A stretch of 64,000 nucleotides of DNA from Ophiostoma sp. CBS 140.51. Lineage: Eukaryota; Ascomycota; Sordariomycetes; Ophiostomatales; Ophiostomataceae. Shown one piece after another: positions 55,401 to 64,000 of this stretch. Location: assembly GCA_029298735.1 (NCBI GenBank), contig JANSLP010000035.1, forward strand, positions 1 through 64,000, written 5' to 3'. Under the pieces are notes generated by a model. That model was not told where the DNA came from, did not search any database, and saw only the letters and a program-made list of their open reading frames with translations. Every line of letters starts with the position of its first letter. Position 1 is the stretch's first letter. Both the position numbers and the translations under genes were made by a program.

Positions 55401-56748
55401 CTGGCCCCAGAGGGCGAGACGCTGATGTAGATGATTGTTCTAATAATTGTCTGAGAGGTGATCCAGACGAGTTTGGCGCTGGTGTGAGTGTTTGCAGGCC
55501 CTTGCCAGCAAAAGGCTGCATATACCGCACCTGGCTGGTGTAGGATGTAGTGGTGGTAGTAGATGGCGGTGGCTGTTGAGAAGGTGGTAGTAGTCCAGCA
55601 TGAGGAGTTGACGTGGGAATAGACTCTGCGCCAACAGCGACTTCACCCCGCGCGGACATATTATAAGGGCCCCAACTCAGTGTATCCGGGATAGAATGGT
55701 CAGCAGGAGGGCCGACAATGGAGGCAGCAGCTGATGGAGGCGCCTGCTGCGCTGGACGAGTCGGGGTAGTATCCACGGCTGCCTCGGGTGCCTCATCATC
55801 CTCGGTAGCGACCTCGTCTTCGGCCGCTTCTGCTTCAGCCTGTGCCATAGTCAGATCGCGACTCTCTCGCGCGGCATCGGCAATCATGGCAATAAAAGAT
55901 GAGTCCAAGTGGGCAGGCACACCAGAGGGAAACCCAAACGAGATATCTGGCAAGGCCTGGTCGCCAAACTTGATCTCCTCTACCTGGCGGCTTTCTTCCT
56001 GGTCCAGGTCTTGGCCCAAGTCCTGGTCTAGATCCTGTTCCAAATCCTGGACGGTGCCAAGGGGCGCCCGTTGCGGCTTTGGCCGCTCATTTTCCTGTCC
56101 TGGGAATGAAGTCGATAACGATGGTAATAATAGTTGTGGCTGTGGTGTTGATGATTTAATGGATGTAGATAATGGTGCTCCAGTGGGTGCAGCAGCGGTA
56201 GTAAAGAATGATGTCGTAATCGATGCCCGGTCTAGTGATGATCCGCCATTTGGCGTGTGATCATGAAAACACGCATGATGTGAGCACATGCACCAGCCGG
56301 TCTGACTGGCATCCAATTCGGCAAGGCTTGCATTGAAAAAATTGTTTGGCGGTACGGGGGCTCCGGGTCCAAAGCTGGGTGTCATGGGCGTGGCGGCAAT
56401 GCTATTGTTGCTTCGACTCCAGAAGCGGCGGCAGCCGCACTGCGCACCGCTTGATCCATGGCTCAGATCGACAAAGTTGCAAGGCCCGTCAGGGAGGCGA
56501 GGTGAAGATGATTGGGGTTGAGGCGTTGATTGTTGTAGTTGCGGCGGTTCTTGCTGCTGATGCTGCTGTTGGTATTGCTTGTTCTGCTGCAGTGGCACAA
56601 GCTGCGCGTTGTTTGCAGGCGGTCTGACTGCGCTGTCGTCGTATATATCAAATACAAAGGACGTCGGCGCAGCGGGGTCCTGGTCGCGATTATTGTTGGA
56701 CAACAAGGCGGCAACGGCAGCATCGGCGTCGAAGGAAGTCGCGGCCAT
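52450..56748 (-). CDS. 1432-aa protein of unknown function with N-terminal Cys/His motif
   Basis: Uninterrupted 1432-aa frame that I cannot assign to a named family. It starts MAATSFDADAAVAALL. A Cys/His motif follows: Cys90, CGCRRFW (Cys104, Cys106) and WCMCSHHACFHDH (Cys153, Cys155, His157/158, Cys160, His162/164), which looks able to bind metal. Next is a Ser/Pro-rich region with a repeated LxQDL segment, then heptad-like helices (about 454-511: AHEARLNKLE, ELESRIDEFERY). A non-repetitive, probably folded core (about 585-833) includes RPWLLEVVFLPFPLKGVW, RGLVQTLTV, RLYVTQPDAYLQNRHAYTHG and DACWAWDSKLD. The remaining third is disordered: basic RSRRRSTRSP (about 1024-1050), Asp/Glu blocks (about 1196-1286), HHHHHH and a polyQ run near 1345. 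Cys/His motif plus charged tails suggests a nuclear regulatory role, but this is only inference. Confidence 0.85.
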   Translation of the reverse strand: MAATSFDADAAVAALLSNNNRDQDPAAPTSFVFDIYDDSAVRPPANNAQLVPLQQNKQYQQQHQQQEPPQLQQSTPQPQSSSPRLPDGPCNFVDLSHGSSGAQCGCRRFWSRSNNSIAATPMTPSFGPGAPVPPNNFFNASLAELDASQTGWCMCSHHACFHDHTPNGGSSLDRASITTSFFTTAAAPTGAPLSTSIKSSTPQPQLLLPSLSTSFPGQENERPKPQRAPLGTVQDLEQDLDQDLGQDLDQEESRQVEEIKFGDQALPDISFGFPSGVPAHLDSSFIAMIADAARESRDLTMAQAEAEAAEDEVATEDDEAPEAAVDTTPTRPAQQAPPSAAASIVGPPADHSIPDTLSWGPYNMSARGEVAVGAESIPTSTPHAGLLPPSQQPPPSTTTTTSYTSQVRYMQPFAGKGLQTLTPAPNSSGSPLRQLLEQSSTSASRPLGPESLTNAVQAHEARLNKLENPSFSGEASSVSASFAATQAHEECLERHDQMDLRVTELESRIDEFERYHISNDNDAATVTASIVSTSASGAPLSTTTSINSRTSRPSLVTDPAILSQLQALQEHVSLLQQQALPSASRPWLLEVVFLPFPLKGVWVEAVQFGATDAVAAAAAAQRRQAGVASSSSGNADGDDEWTQPAQRADTPRLLPKACTPGRNIDRRLRSRGLVQTLTVRGADARSLQMAMATAFGPILRMMSLHDTVETRRQRRTSSSASAFSQFLGVQQSWVPLRKVHKDPRLRFLTRSEMLTPAIWDASFMTTSVVMKASGGHRLYVTQPDAYLQNRHAYTHGCSWQQLRELPQVQVDLGDNSFGIDDACWAWDSKLDEPPTASTSGSSSSASSSPLLSSSRMGRPSPSPFSRGTTPMSHARGQTPHRASYPSMAAPAPVPIPVAATGRSHSVSIGTSGSSEQFFTVAQSPMQHRLQQQPHLHQMAPRAGSPSAPITLRRSLSPFFSSSLASGSRRVPPPIRTTSVPVPQQAASPVMMRGASSGAVSRRRINSAGSNHAAASASVAPPVSSGVNKRSRRRSTRSPSFGGFWPRNTPRYSRSPSATPGPGPTAMWAVPAEEQQQLQQEMRQHRQQHPQQRVRGTTPFAYATPYSTTAADHPPTSASSIASGSGRRNKRQRQHRHENEQRYLRNSRHGSRGPMPSVMGLGNGAQQYYDDDDMIMAAYDSDDVDDFDFPMTQDGDKIDDDDEDDDEEDDIEVYEDEQDMLGLDEYVAQNHREHDHFYLQEQGRPPHGQLLPKDQPRPGIETDYDHDHDHNHDINDEDDEDDDDEDYIGHTFGGHHHHHHDNRGSTQDSQEDDEDESMSDDENMDPLSLSLFEDNIADEDEHQHQQQQQQQQQQIQSEQQHEQQPNELQEEEHHSDLSSQPSEYPSTRRSWRLAKTSVTHVHQHGQDNTIKRDHDNDAGIGFKIHEDGDAVNL
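52693..52716 (-). repeat. CAG tract (polyQ) in the 1432-aa gene
   Basis: A CTG run on the plus strand encodes about eight to ten Gln residues close to the C-terminus of the 1432-aa protein, next to acidic and His-rich low-complexity sequence. Confidence 0.8.
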
Positions 56749-59700
56749 TGGCAGCTCCGGCGGAGGTCATCTCCGGGAGAACAGCCGTCCTAGTATCAAG
56801 GGGTAGGCGGCGGCGATGTTGCCTAAACTAGTGGCCGGGAAACGGCCGCCAACAAGCAAAAGCAACAAAAGAAACCAAAGAAAGGCGATCTGCGCGGAAT
56901 TGGTTCGACGCCAACCGACGCGGGCCTTTACTGGCGATTGGCGCGTCGAAAATGAAAAATAAAACCAGGAACGGCGTATAACGATGTTGGCTCAACCGGA
57001 TGTCGGTTGTTGATACTTTGAAAGTACTTTGAAAGTCGAGAGGTATTGTCGAAGGAGGCTGGGGCGAGACAAAGGTGCAGTTTCGCGTCGTTGCTTTGGT
57101 AGGACGAAAAGAGCTCGTGGGAGAGCTCACGAGCAAGAGTCGGGGTGTGGCATGGCCCTGTGATACGAGAGAGAAGTTAATTTGAGGGGCCGTCCGAGGG
57201 AAACAAGGCCAGCTGCGGCCGGAAAGGCGGTTGGGATGGCGGCCTGAGGCGACGAGTCTCGAGGACAACGCAAAAAGACAATCGAATCTATCAAGTCGGC
57301 CGCCGGATGGGCCAACGAGATAAGAGAGGTCGGACGAGAACTGACCAGGCTAATCCGGGCATATAGGAAGAGAGCCGGCGCAGCCGAGAGCGCAAAAGGA
57401 TCGAAGAGATATCAAGAGAGCCTTCACGAGAGAAGGCTCGGGATGAAGTTCAATATAAATATATCTCGTAAAAAATGTCGCGATGCGGGAGGCACGATGC
57501 AGCGTTCTGGGAGCTGGTCACAAGCGCTTAGAAATATGCAACAATGCCGAGGACGTGCGTTGTCGATAAGGCGGCGAGCGTAGGCGTGAGGGTGTGTGAA
57601 AAAGATAATGATACGAGTAAGAATAACCAGGTTCGGAGGAAAAGGAGAGAAGACTGGGATTCCGGCCAGGTTGACGAGGGGTCAACGAGTGCAAAATTAC
57701 CCAGTTTTGACAGAGGTTCGACGGGATGGAAATGCAAGGAAGGAACGACGGAGACCAAAAATAAAATAAAAATAAAAAGCAGAAAGTGTAAAAGCGGAGG
57801 AACGATTGCACAAAGCAAGGCGTGGGACAAGATACCACGAGCGATTGGGGAATTCTGGTGGTAGGAGCTGGGGGCAGAAAGGGTGGGCAAGACCAAGCAG
57901 GAGGGGGAGGAGAAGCAGGTACTCGGACAGGCAGGGGTGTGTGGTGTGGGCACGCGGCAAGGGCGCAGGTGGAGCAGCCGGAGCACCAATGCCGGGAAAG
58001 AGGCAGGAGACGCAAATGAGCCAGACAAGGCAGGAAGGAGAGATACGACAGCAAAAGACGAGGAAGGAGCGCCCCAAACATGCACGAAGACGCACGAAGA
58101 CAACAGTAGATAACACAGGAAGTTCTAGGGGCAGGCCGTCCGCTAGGCAAAAGGCTCGGGCAGGAGCTCGCTAGCGGGAGAGCCTGAGGATACTACGACT
58201 CAGAACGAATCGAGTTGAGAAGTTGAGAAAAGAGCCGGAGAGGCAGAGAGAAAAGACCGCGAAAGGCCAGGCAAACCCGGTCGAGGTGGTGTGGAGATGT
58301 GGAGCTGAAGCCGTGGGAGATTCTAGCAAGAGCGAGGGAAAGAACGAAAGAGAACAGGCCCTGCCGCCAGAACGGGAACTAGCACAGCAACACCACAGGT
58401 GCAGATCTGACGGCGGACAGCAGTTGGTCAAAGGAAGGAGCAGAGAGAGAGAGAGAAATGGGAAAGAGCGAGAAACGAAACGAAGCTGTGATCTCAGCGC
58501 ACGCCCTTCAATTGCCCTCTGTGCCGCATGGATGCCTGCTGTGAAGCTACGACACGCCTTGAGGGAGTTGCGCACCCGCGCTGCAGGTCGATAGGCTGAG
58601 CAGCAGGCAGCCGGAGAAGAGAGAGGGGGAAACAGAGTTGCGAAAGAAGGGCGAACGCATGCGACCCTGTCTCTGCGCTGTGGGGTGAATAAACCAGGCT
58701 GAAGACACTCCCCTCCATCGCTCCTTCCATCTCACAACTTGACACACGGAGGACGGCCCATTTGGGCAACAAAAGAGGACCGATATCAAGGGAAAGAACG
58801 AGGCAAGACCGAAGCCGTGCGTCTCTCCGGTGGCCGTTCTTTCCATGTTTGGGCTTTCGCATTTTCTCTGATATCTCTCTTTTCCCATCTTTTCTTTTCT
58901 TCCTCTTTTTACCCCCAATTGTGTCCGTATGACCACTGCCCACCCCTGCCATTTTGCTCACGTCTTTTCCTCGCTAGGCTGCCCAGCGCGGTCTTTTCCA
59001 TTAAACACCCCTGTTAAAACCACTTTAGCACCCAATTAGACTCGCGGCCCAGCGCGTGCTCCACGCGTTTTAGCTTCGACCGGTGCCCAATGAGCGCTCG
59101 GCACGCCCTGCGAACGTCCCCTTTTTTGTCACTATTTTCCTCTTTTTCTTTGTTTCTAGCGGCCTCGAACACGTCTGAAGCGCATCTGCGTTAGGCTCCG
59201 TAAACAAACAAACCGGGAGCATCTTGCAGTTGTCATTCGTCGCTTCATGATCCGACTTACACGTCGCCTTTCTGTTCAGTAATCTGGCGAATAAGACGAC
59301 GCACTGTTCTTTTCCTTGTTTTGTCTCAGAAGTGCCAATCCCTCTTTTTTCTGTTTCTTTGTTCTTTGTTCGCGACATGTTTGTTGTGAGGCTTTTGTTC
59401 TTCTGCATTTACAAATCCAGTGATAAAGGGCCTGTTCTGTAGCAAAGAAGATGAGGGTCAGGCCTGAGAGAGACAAGACAACGGCGAAGGGAACACCCCT
59501 TGCGTCCCGGATCGATACGAGTACGCCATCGTACGCAGCACAACTAGACTGGACTGTCTCACGTCTTGGTGACTTTGGCTGTTAATTGCCCAAGAAGCGC
59601 TAGCGCCCAGTGGGACGATCCTCTCTCCCGTTCCCACCGTGCAGCAAAGAGCAAAGAGAGGCAAGAGCGTTCCTTCCCTCGTGCTTCGTGCTGTACACTG

Positions 59701-60602
59701 CGTGAGTGCACCACTGCCCACGCCATCCCATCTTTTATTCTTTGCCCGTCCATTCATGGCCAACAGTTTGCTCGCACATGGGCATCTTACACGCTCTGGT
59801 GCTGTGTCCTGTGGTCCTAACCACATGTCCCGTGCCCCCAAGATACAAAGCACTGATCTTACACCATCCAACGTACTCTGTGTTGCGTCATGGCCGTCGT
59901 CAGGCTGTTCACAATGATAGAGGAGCACGGCATCACAGAAATAATGTGTGCAGCGTGATGCCAGATGGCTTCGATGCGGCCTCTGCATTCGTCCGTAGAC
60001 CGAGCAAAGCACTGCTGTGCACATGCACACAATTTAGATAATACCCCGCGAGCTCTCCCTCACGCATGCACTCAATGTCTCCATCAGACAATGCATCTCG
60101 ATAAAATCCCGGACTCGGTTTGCCGACAGGAACGAGGCTGCCAAAAGGCCGCGTCTTGGGACGTCGACGTCCAATCCATTTTTAGTCGCCAATTCTTACG
60201 ACACCTCCCGCTTCACAGCATGTACCGATGTAGATAGAGAGCACGAAGTACAATGCACAGTCTTGAACGAAGTCGTCCCCAATTATATGTATTGTATTGA
60301 GTTTGTCCGTGTATATAACGTGGGGAGATGTGCCCGTTAAATGGCAGACGATAAAATAAATATATGATGATTAATGAATAAAAAATCAGATGGCAAAGAA
60401 ATGGAAAGATATACTACATGATAAAAACAACGCCCAAGACATGCATGCCCAAAAATGATGATGATGAATAAAAATGAGAAAAATATGATGAGAAAAAAAG
60501 GAGCATGTGAAAAAGAGAAGAGAATAAAAAAAGGCAGAAAAATGACGCGGGGCGGAGATAGCCCGTTATTGCTGAAAATGATAATCCTCCTCTATATGAA
60601 GC
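56749..60602. other. 3.9-kb gene-free interval
   Basis: Upstream of the 1432-aa gene and downstream of the 697-aa gene, both minus strand. 56,820-58,700 is purine-rich on the plus strand, fitting a long leader or promoter for the gene starting at 56748; it creates the Ser/Leu/Pro-rich frame 57518-58150(-). The bias then flips: 58,820-59,420 is pyrimidine-rich on the plus strand although no plus-strand gene follows. 60,290-60,602 is AT-rich 3' flank. No gene supported. Confidence 0.5.
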
Positions 60603-62696
60603 TTACACCTCGCCCCAGCTGCCCATAGGGCCTGCCGACGCAATCATTGAGCCTGTTCCAATCGAGCCGCCAATGTCCCAGTAGTGGCGTGACGAGTGCC
60701 GCGACGAGATGCTGCTGCGACGTGCCGACCGCCGCGTGCTCTGGCTGGCACACGATGTTGCTGTGCCGTGGCCGTGACGCATACCCAAGATCGGGCTCGA
60801 GGGCGCTGCCACACCACCAGACGTGTTCATGTTGCGGAACGCCGGCATGGGCGGACGGCGCTCACCCGTCTGACGAGCAGCTGACGCGCCACGTCCGACC
60901 AGCGGGTGGTGCTGGCGCACGCGGGCCACCTTGGTCGCGGCCTCCTGCGAGTTCATGTTGATGGAGCCGCTGCCACCCGAGCTGTGGCCGTGGTGGGCAT
61001 GGTGGTGCAGGTGGTGGCGGTGAGCGTGGTTGCTGGCCGACCCAGACCCAGAGAAGAACCGAGACCGCAGGTAGCGAAAGACGAGCTTAATGTCCAGGTC
61101 CTGCTCCCACTCGTCCTGCGTGAACGCTTGCGGGGCTGTGGGCGTTGTCGAGGCCGAAGTGGCAGCAGCGCTGGCAGCGGGTGCCGGAACATTAGTGCTC
61201 TCGGTGGCCTGGCCGGGGATGTCCATGGGCCGCGCTTGGTAGATGGTGGGCTTAAATCGTGGCAGAGACGCAGTCGTGCCTGTGGGCGTGATGTCGTCGG
61301 TGGTCTTCTCACCAGAAGCCTCGCCCACCTCACGCCCGCTACCGAGAACGCGGGGCGCAGGAGTCATAGCCTCAGGAATGACCGGCAGGCCGGCATATGG
61401 CAGTGGCATCTGTTGCACGCGCTTGAACGTTGAGAAAGCGCCAGGGTGTGAGTTGACGTGCGAGTGCACAAACAAGCCCAGCTCCTTTGCAATGCGTTCA
61501 AGCATACGCAACTGCCAGGACGAAGAGTCCTCGTGGTCGCCGACATCAGCCGACTCAATACCAGCCGCTGCAGCTTCTAGGAGCGGGTTGGACGCACGCG
61601 GTGTTGAAGACAGGTCCATTTCATCGTCCTGCTCCTCATCGGCCGCAAGATCGTCGCCAAACAGAACGGACAGAATGCGGTCGTCAATGCCCATCACTTC
61701 AAGCATGAACTTGCGCGTGATGCGCGACCACAGACCCTCGTTCGGCTCGCCACCATCCTCACCAGCTGCCTTGCGAAGCTTCATAAGGCGGTCGTCCTCC
61801 TCCTGGTCATGCCAGTCGGCGCTCGCCTCTGCCTGTGCTGTGCCGTCGCTAACAACAACACATGGTGCCGGTTTCGTGTTGGCTGCAGCAGTGCTCGCAC
61901 GACTACGCCGTGCAGAGAGCTCAGAGCCTCGTCGCCGACGAGTCTCCTTCTGGATCTCTTCAAGCAGCACGCGGCTATGCTCCCACCGCCAGGCTTCAAT
62001 GCGTCGTGTCCGCTCAATGTCTTCTGTGAATTCATCGTCGGCCTGCAGCTGCGCCAGATCCAACGACTCGCGCCGCCGCTTCGTGACACGTCGCGGGTTG
62101 AACTGTTCAAAGGCGTAGAGGTGTTCTTGCACAGCAGAGCTCATGCCGATAGCGTTCCCTAGCCGGAACGAACCGAGGCCGTCGTGTGTTGGTAGGTTGA
62201 CCGTTGTTGTGGCCGTGGCAGCCATGACCTGTTGTGCCTGGCTTTGTTGTGCAGTGAAGCGGAAATCGGGAAGGTGGCTGTCCAGGCTGTCGAGCTCGGC
62301 GTCGTCTTCGGCGTCTGGCCGGCCGTCTTCGCTCATGATAGCCTCATCGTTGTTGCTTTGGGACTGTGCGGAAGTAAGGAGGGAGAGGCGGAGATTTGCT
62401 GGCCGCGCAATGGCGGACTGGGCGTAGGAGGACGCATAGTTGGACGGCTCGAGGCTGCGTAGGCTGCCCAAGTCACTTAGTCGTGACCGACCGGCTGTCT
62501 GCTGTGAGGATTCTGGGAGCGAGTCCAGGACGGACGAGGTCGTCTCTGTGTCCGCGTTGGGTGAGAAGAGTACCCATGTTTGCGAGCCTTCGAGGGCGGC
62601 GGGTAGTACGGTGGAGACGCGGGTATCGACACGTTCTTGCGACTCCTCGCGTGGCGGCCGTTGGACGGCCTGCCGCGTGGGCTGGTGGAACGCCAT
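60603..62696 (-). CDS. 697-aa protein of unknown function, probably conserved in filamentous ascomycetes
   Basis: Uninterrupted 697-aa frame. I recall similar proteins in other filamentous ascomycetes, all without a known function. Segments that look conserved: TWVLFSP (about 40-46) near the N-terminus, an acidic AEDDAELDSLDSHLPDF, THDGLGSF followed by YAFEQFNPRR, a basic charged helix (ILLEEIQKETRRRRGSE-like, about 240-257) and a short hydrophobic, probably folded block SRITRKFMLEVMGIDDRILSVLFGDDL (about 325-352). A helix with LRMLERIAKELGLFVHSHVNSHPG follows. The C-terminus has KLVFRYLRSRFF, then His-rich (HAHRHHLHHHAHHGH) and Ser/Arg-rich low complexity. No signal peptide or clear membrane segment is visible. 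Intron-free. The start is the first ATG of the frame and is followed by a Gln/Pro/Arg-rich segment before the conserved TWVLFSP. Confidence 0.82.
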   Translation of the reverse strand: MAFHQPTRQAVQRPPREESQERVDTRVSTVLPAALEGSQTWVLFSPNADTETTSSVLDSLPESSQQTAGRSRLSDLGSLRSLEPSNYASSYAQSAIARPANLRLSLLTSAQSQSNNDEAIMSEDGRPDAEDDAELDSLDSHLPDFRFTAQQSQAQQVMAATATTTVNLPTHDGLGSFRLGNAIGMSSAVQEHLYAFEQFNPRRVTKRRRESLDLAQLQADDEFTEDIERTRRIEAWRWEHSRVLLEEIQKETRRRRGSELSARRSRASTAAANTKPAPCVVVSDGTAQAEASADWHDQEEDDRLMKLRKAAGEDGGEPNEGLWSRITRKFMLEVMGIDDRILSVLFGDDLAADEEQDDEMDLSSTPRASNPLLEAAAAGIESADVGDHEDSSSWQLRMLERIAKELGLFVHSHVNSHPGAFSTFKRVQQMPLPYAGLPVIPEAMTPAPRVLGSGREVGEASGEKTTDDITPTGTTASLPRFKPTIYQARPMDIPGQATESTNVPAPAASAAATSASTTPTAPQAFTQDEWEQDLDIKLVFRYLRSRFFSGSGSASNHAHRHHLHHHAHHGHSSGGSGSINMNSQEAATKVARVRQHHPLVGRGASAARQTGERRPPMPAFRNMNTSGGVAAPSSPILGMRHGHGTATSCASQSTRRSARRSSISSRHSSRHYWDIGGSIGTGSMIASAGPMGSWGEV

Positions 62697-64000
62697 GGGA
62701 AATGTAGCACAGAGATCGAGATTATAAGATAATCAGATGAAAGTAAAGGAGAGGGAAAGAAAACGACGGCAACGCAAAAGTGCCGTCGTCGCCCACACTC
62801 GAATCAAAAGTAAAAGGGGAGGATATGCCCAGGACTTTGTCAGTAATCAGCGATAGGAGATGATGGGTGTTATCACAGAGGGTCCCGAAAGCGGGCGGGC
62901 TAGTGCAAGTCGGCGTGCGGACTAGAGGAAACGAAGGAGGGAATAACAGGGCAGAAGACGTGACAGGACGGGTGGCCAGCGTAAATTCGTGGACAAGACC
63001 AAGACGAGGCGGCGACAGGACGATGTACTGCGTAAAGGACAAGATAATCGTTTGAATGTTCAACAGAAAACTGTCGACGTCGATGACTTGATCTCGTGGA
63101 CGTGTAACACGTTGCGCGAAGGATTGAGGGCGCAGGCGAAACGAGCGATAGTAGACCGATATTAAGGGCGGGCCGCTCGCTATCGAGAGAATCGGCTGAG
63201 CGTCGGCTGGTTAATTAAGGAATCCCTCGAGAGAGCCGCACGAGAGCAGGCGTGGTTCGAAGCCAGAAACGTGGGAGAGAGCGTGTAAAGAGCGTGTAAA
63301 GAGCGTCAAAAAGCATAAAAGGCGTGCAGGTCTCGGGAGACGAGGAATGTGGGATTTGGCACACGCGATGTAAAGTGTTCGGCTCGTGTGATGAGTGCAG
63401 GGCGAAGGGGGGTTGACCGCTGTTAATAAAAGAGGGGGCGCGCGATAAGGCGGTCCAGCCCAGCGGCGTCAGAGGCAAGTCGTAAGGCGTAAGGCTCGAC
63501 GTTGCAAAAGCGACGAGATGTTGCCAAATTGTTCTCACGAAATGTTGTCAAAAAAGGTGCGATGTAAACTGAACAAAAGTACGGAAGGAGCAAAACAGAA
63601 AGAAGACGTGAGGGACGTTAAAAGAAGGGAAGGAAGGATGAGAAAGAAGTGACCGTTGGGACCTGTTGGGGGAAAGAGGGAGGCGGGCCAAGTCCCGAGA
63701 TGACAGCAGATCAAAAGGCGTTGGACCCAATCAACGTCAGAACACCACACTGGCGGGCAGGAGCGACGGGCAACAAGTGGCAGTCTCACGTTGTGTACTG
63801 TATCTTACTTGTATCTCACGTATCACACAAGGAGGGAAGGAACGTCTGCGACAATTGGACGGGCTAGAAAAGGGGGCCCGCAGGAGAAGAGAGAAGGAGT
63901 GAGGGAGGCTGGCTTGTCTCTGGGTTCTGGCTGCTGGGTTGTTGGTCCGAAGTGGGCGCGGGCCAGGCAAGTATTGGCAGTCGAGAGCAGTGGGTGAAGT
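62697..64000. other. Gene-free right flank upstream of the 697-aa gene
   Basis: No gene seen. The sequence is purine-rich on the plus strand, thus pyrimidine-rich on the coding strand of the gene starting at 62696, and probably holds its promoter and leader. A three-fold AGAGCGTGTAAAG-like short repeat is at about 63,279-63,312. Confidence 0.55.

Noticed and set aside
57518..58150. 210-codon minus-strand frame rich in Ser/Leu/Pro/Cys
   Set aside because: Product of the purine-rich leader region upstream of the 1432-aa gene; a second frame there gives a similar-looking product, which points to composition.
1..64000. Search by eye for transposons, 5S rRNA, spliceosomal snRNA genes and CRISPR arrays
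   Set aside because: No transposase or reverse-transcriptase motifs, long terminal repeats, rRNA or snRNA core sequences, or regular spacer arrays were seen on either strand; a covariance-model search would be needed for certainty.

Overview
The window is nuclear DNA from a filamentous ascomycete, most likely a Sordariomycete. The reasons are two Zn2Cys6 regulators, a NUC-1/Pho4-type bHLH factor, Mph1, Mex67, a Src1/Heh1 inner-nuclear-membrane protein, short introns with GTAAGT-type donors and CTAAC branch points, and many polyQ and low-complexity insertions. Introns are few, intergenic gaps are long (up to about 6 kb), and a pyrimidine-rich coding strand precedes many start codons. The low intron count and long gaps would fit an Ophiostomatales-like genome, but that is only a guess. 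I find twelve convincing protein genes and no intact RNA gene, transposon or CRISPR array.

Layout. 1-1809: flank without a gene. 1810-7035 (-): Mph1/FANCM-type DNA helicase. It shares an 809-bp divergent promoter with 7845-10069 (+), the mRNA export receptor Mex67 (two introns). 10070-16414: long gene-free stretch. 16415-18805 (+): kelch-type single-pass membrane protein. 18806-24244: gene-free, with a truncated tRNA-Gly-like sequence. 24245-26742 (+): NUC-1-like phosphate regulator (one intron). 29639-31798 (+): small heat-shock domain on a huge His/Gly-rich N-terminus. 32980-35683 (+): Src1/Heh1, whose single intron lies between the two membrane segments.

The middle holds a possible metabolic group: two Zn2Cys6 regulators (36311-39181 and 40392-43328, both -), an anion:cation-symporter-type MFS transporter (45220-46881, -) and, divergent from it, a four-exon Baeyer-Villiger-type flavin monooxygenase (49957-51915, +). 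The right end has two proteins of unknown function: 52450-56748 (-), 1432 aa with an N-terminal Cys/His motif, and 60603-62696 (-), 697 aa.

Most other long open frames are by-products of pyrimidine-rich leaders or of GC-rich low-complexity coding sequence. The observations most worth checking are the possible Src1 splice switch, the 1432-aa protein, the chimeric Hsp20, and the regulator/transporter/monooxygenase group.
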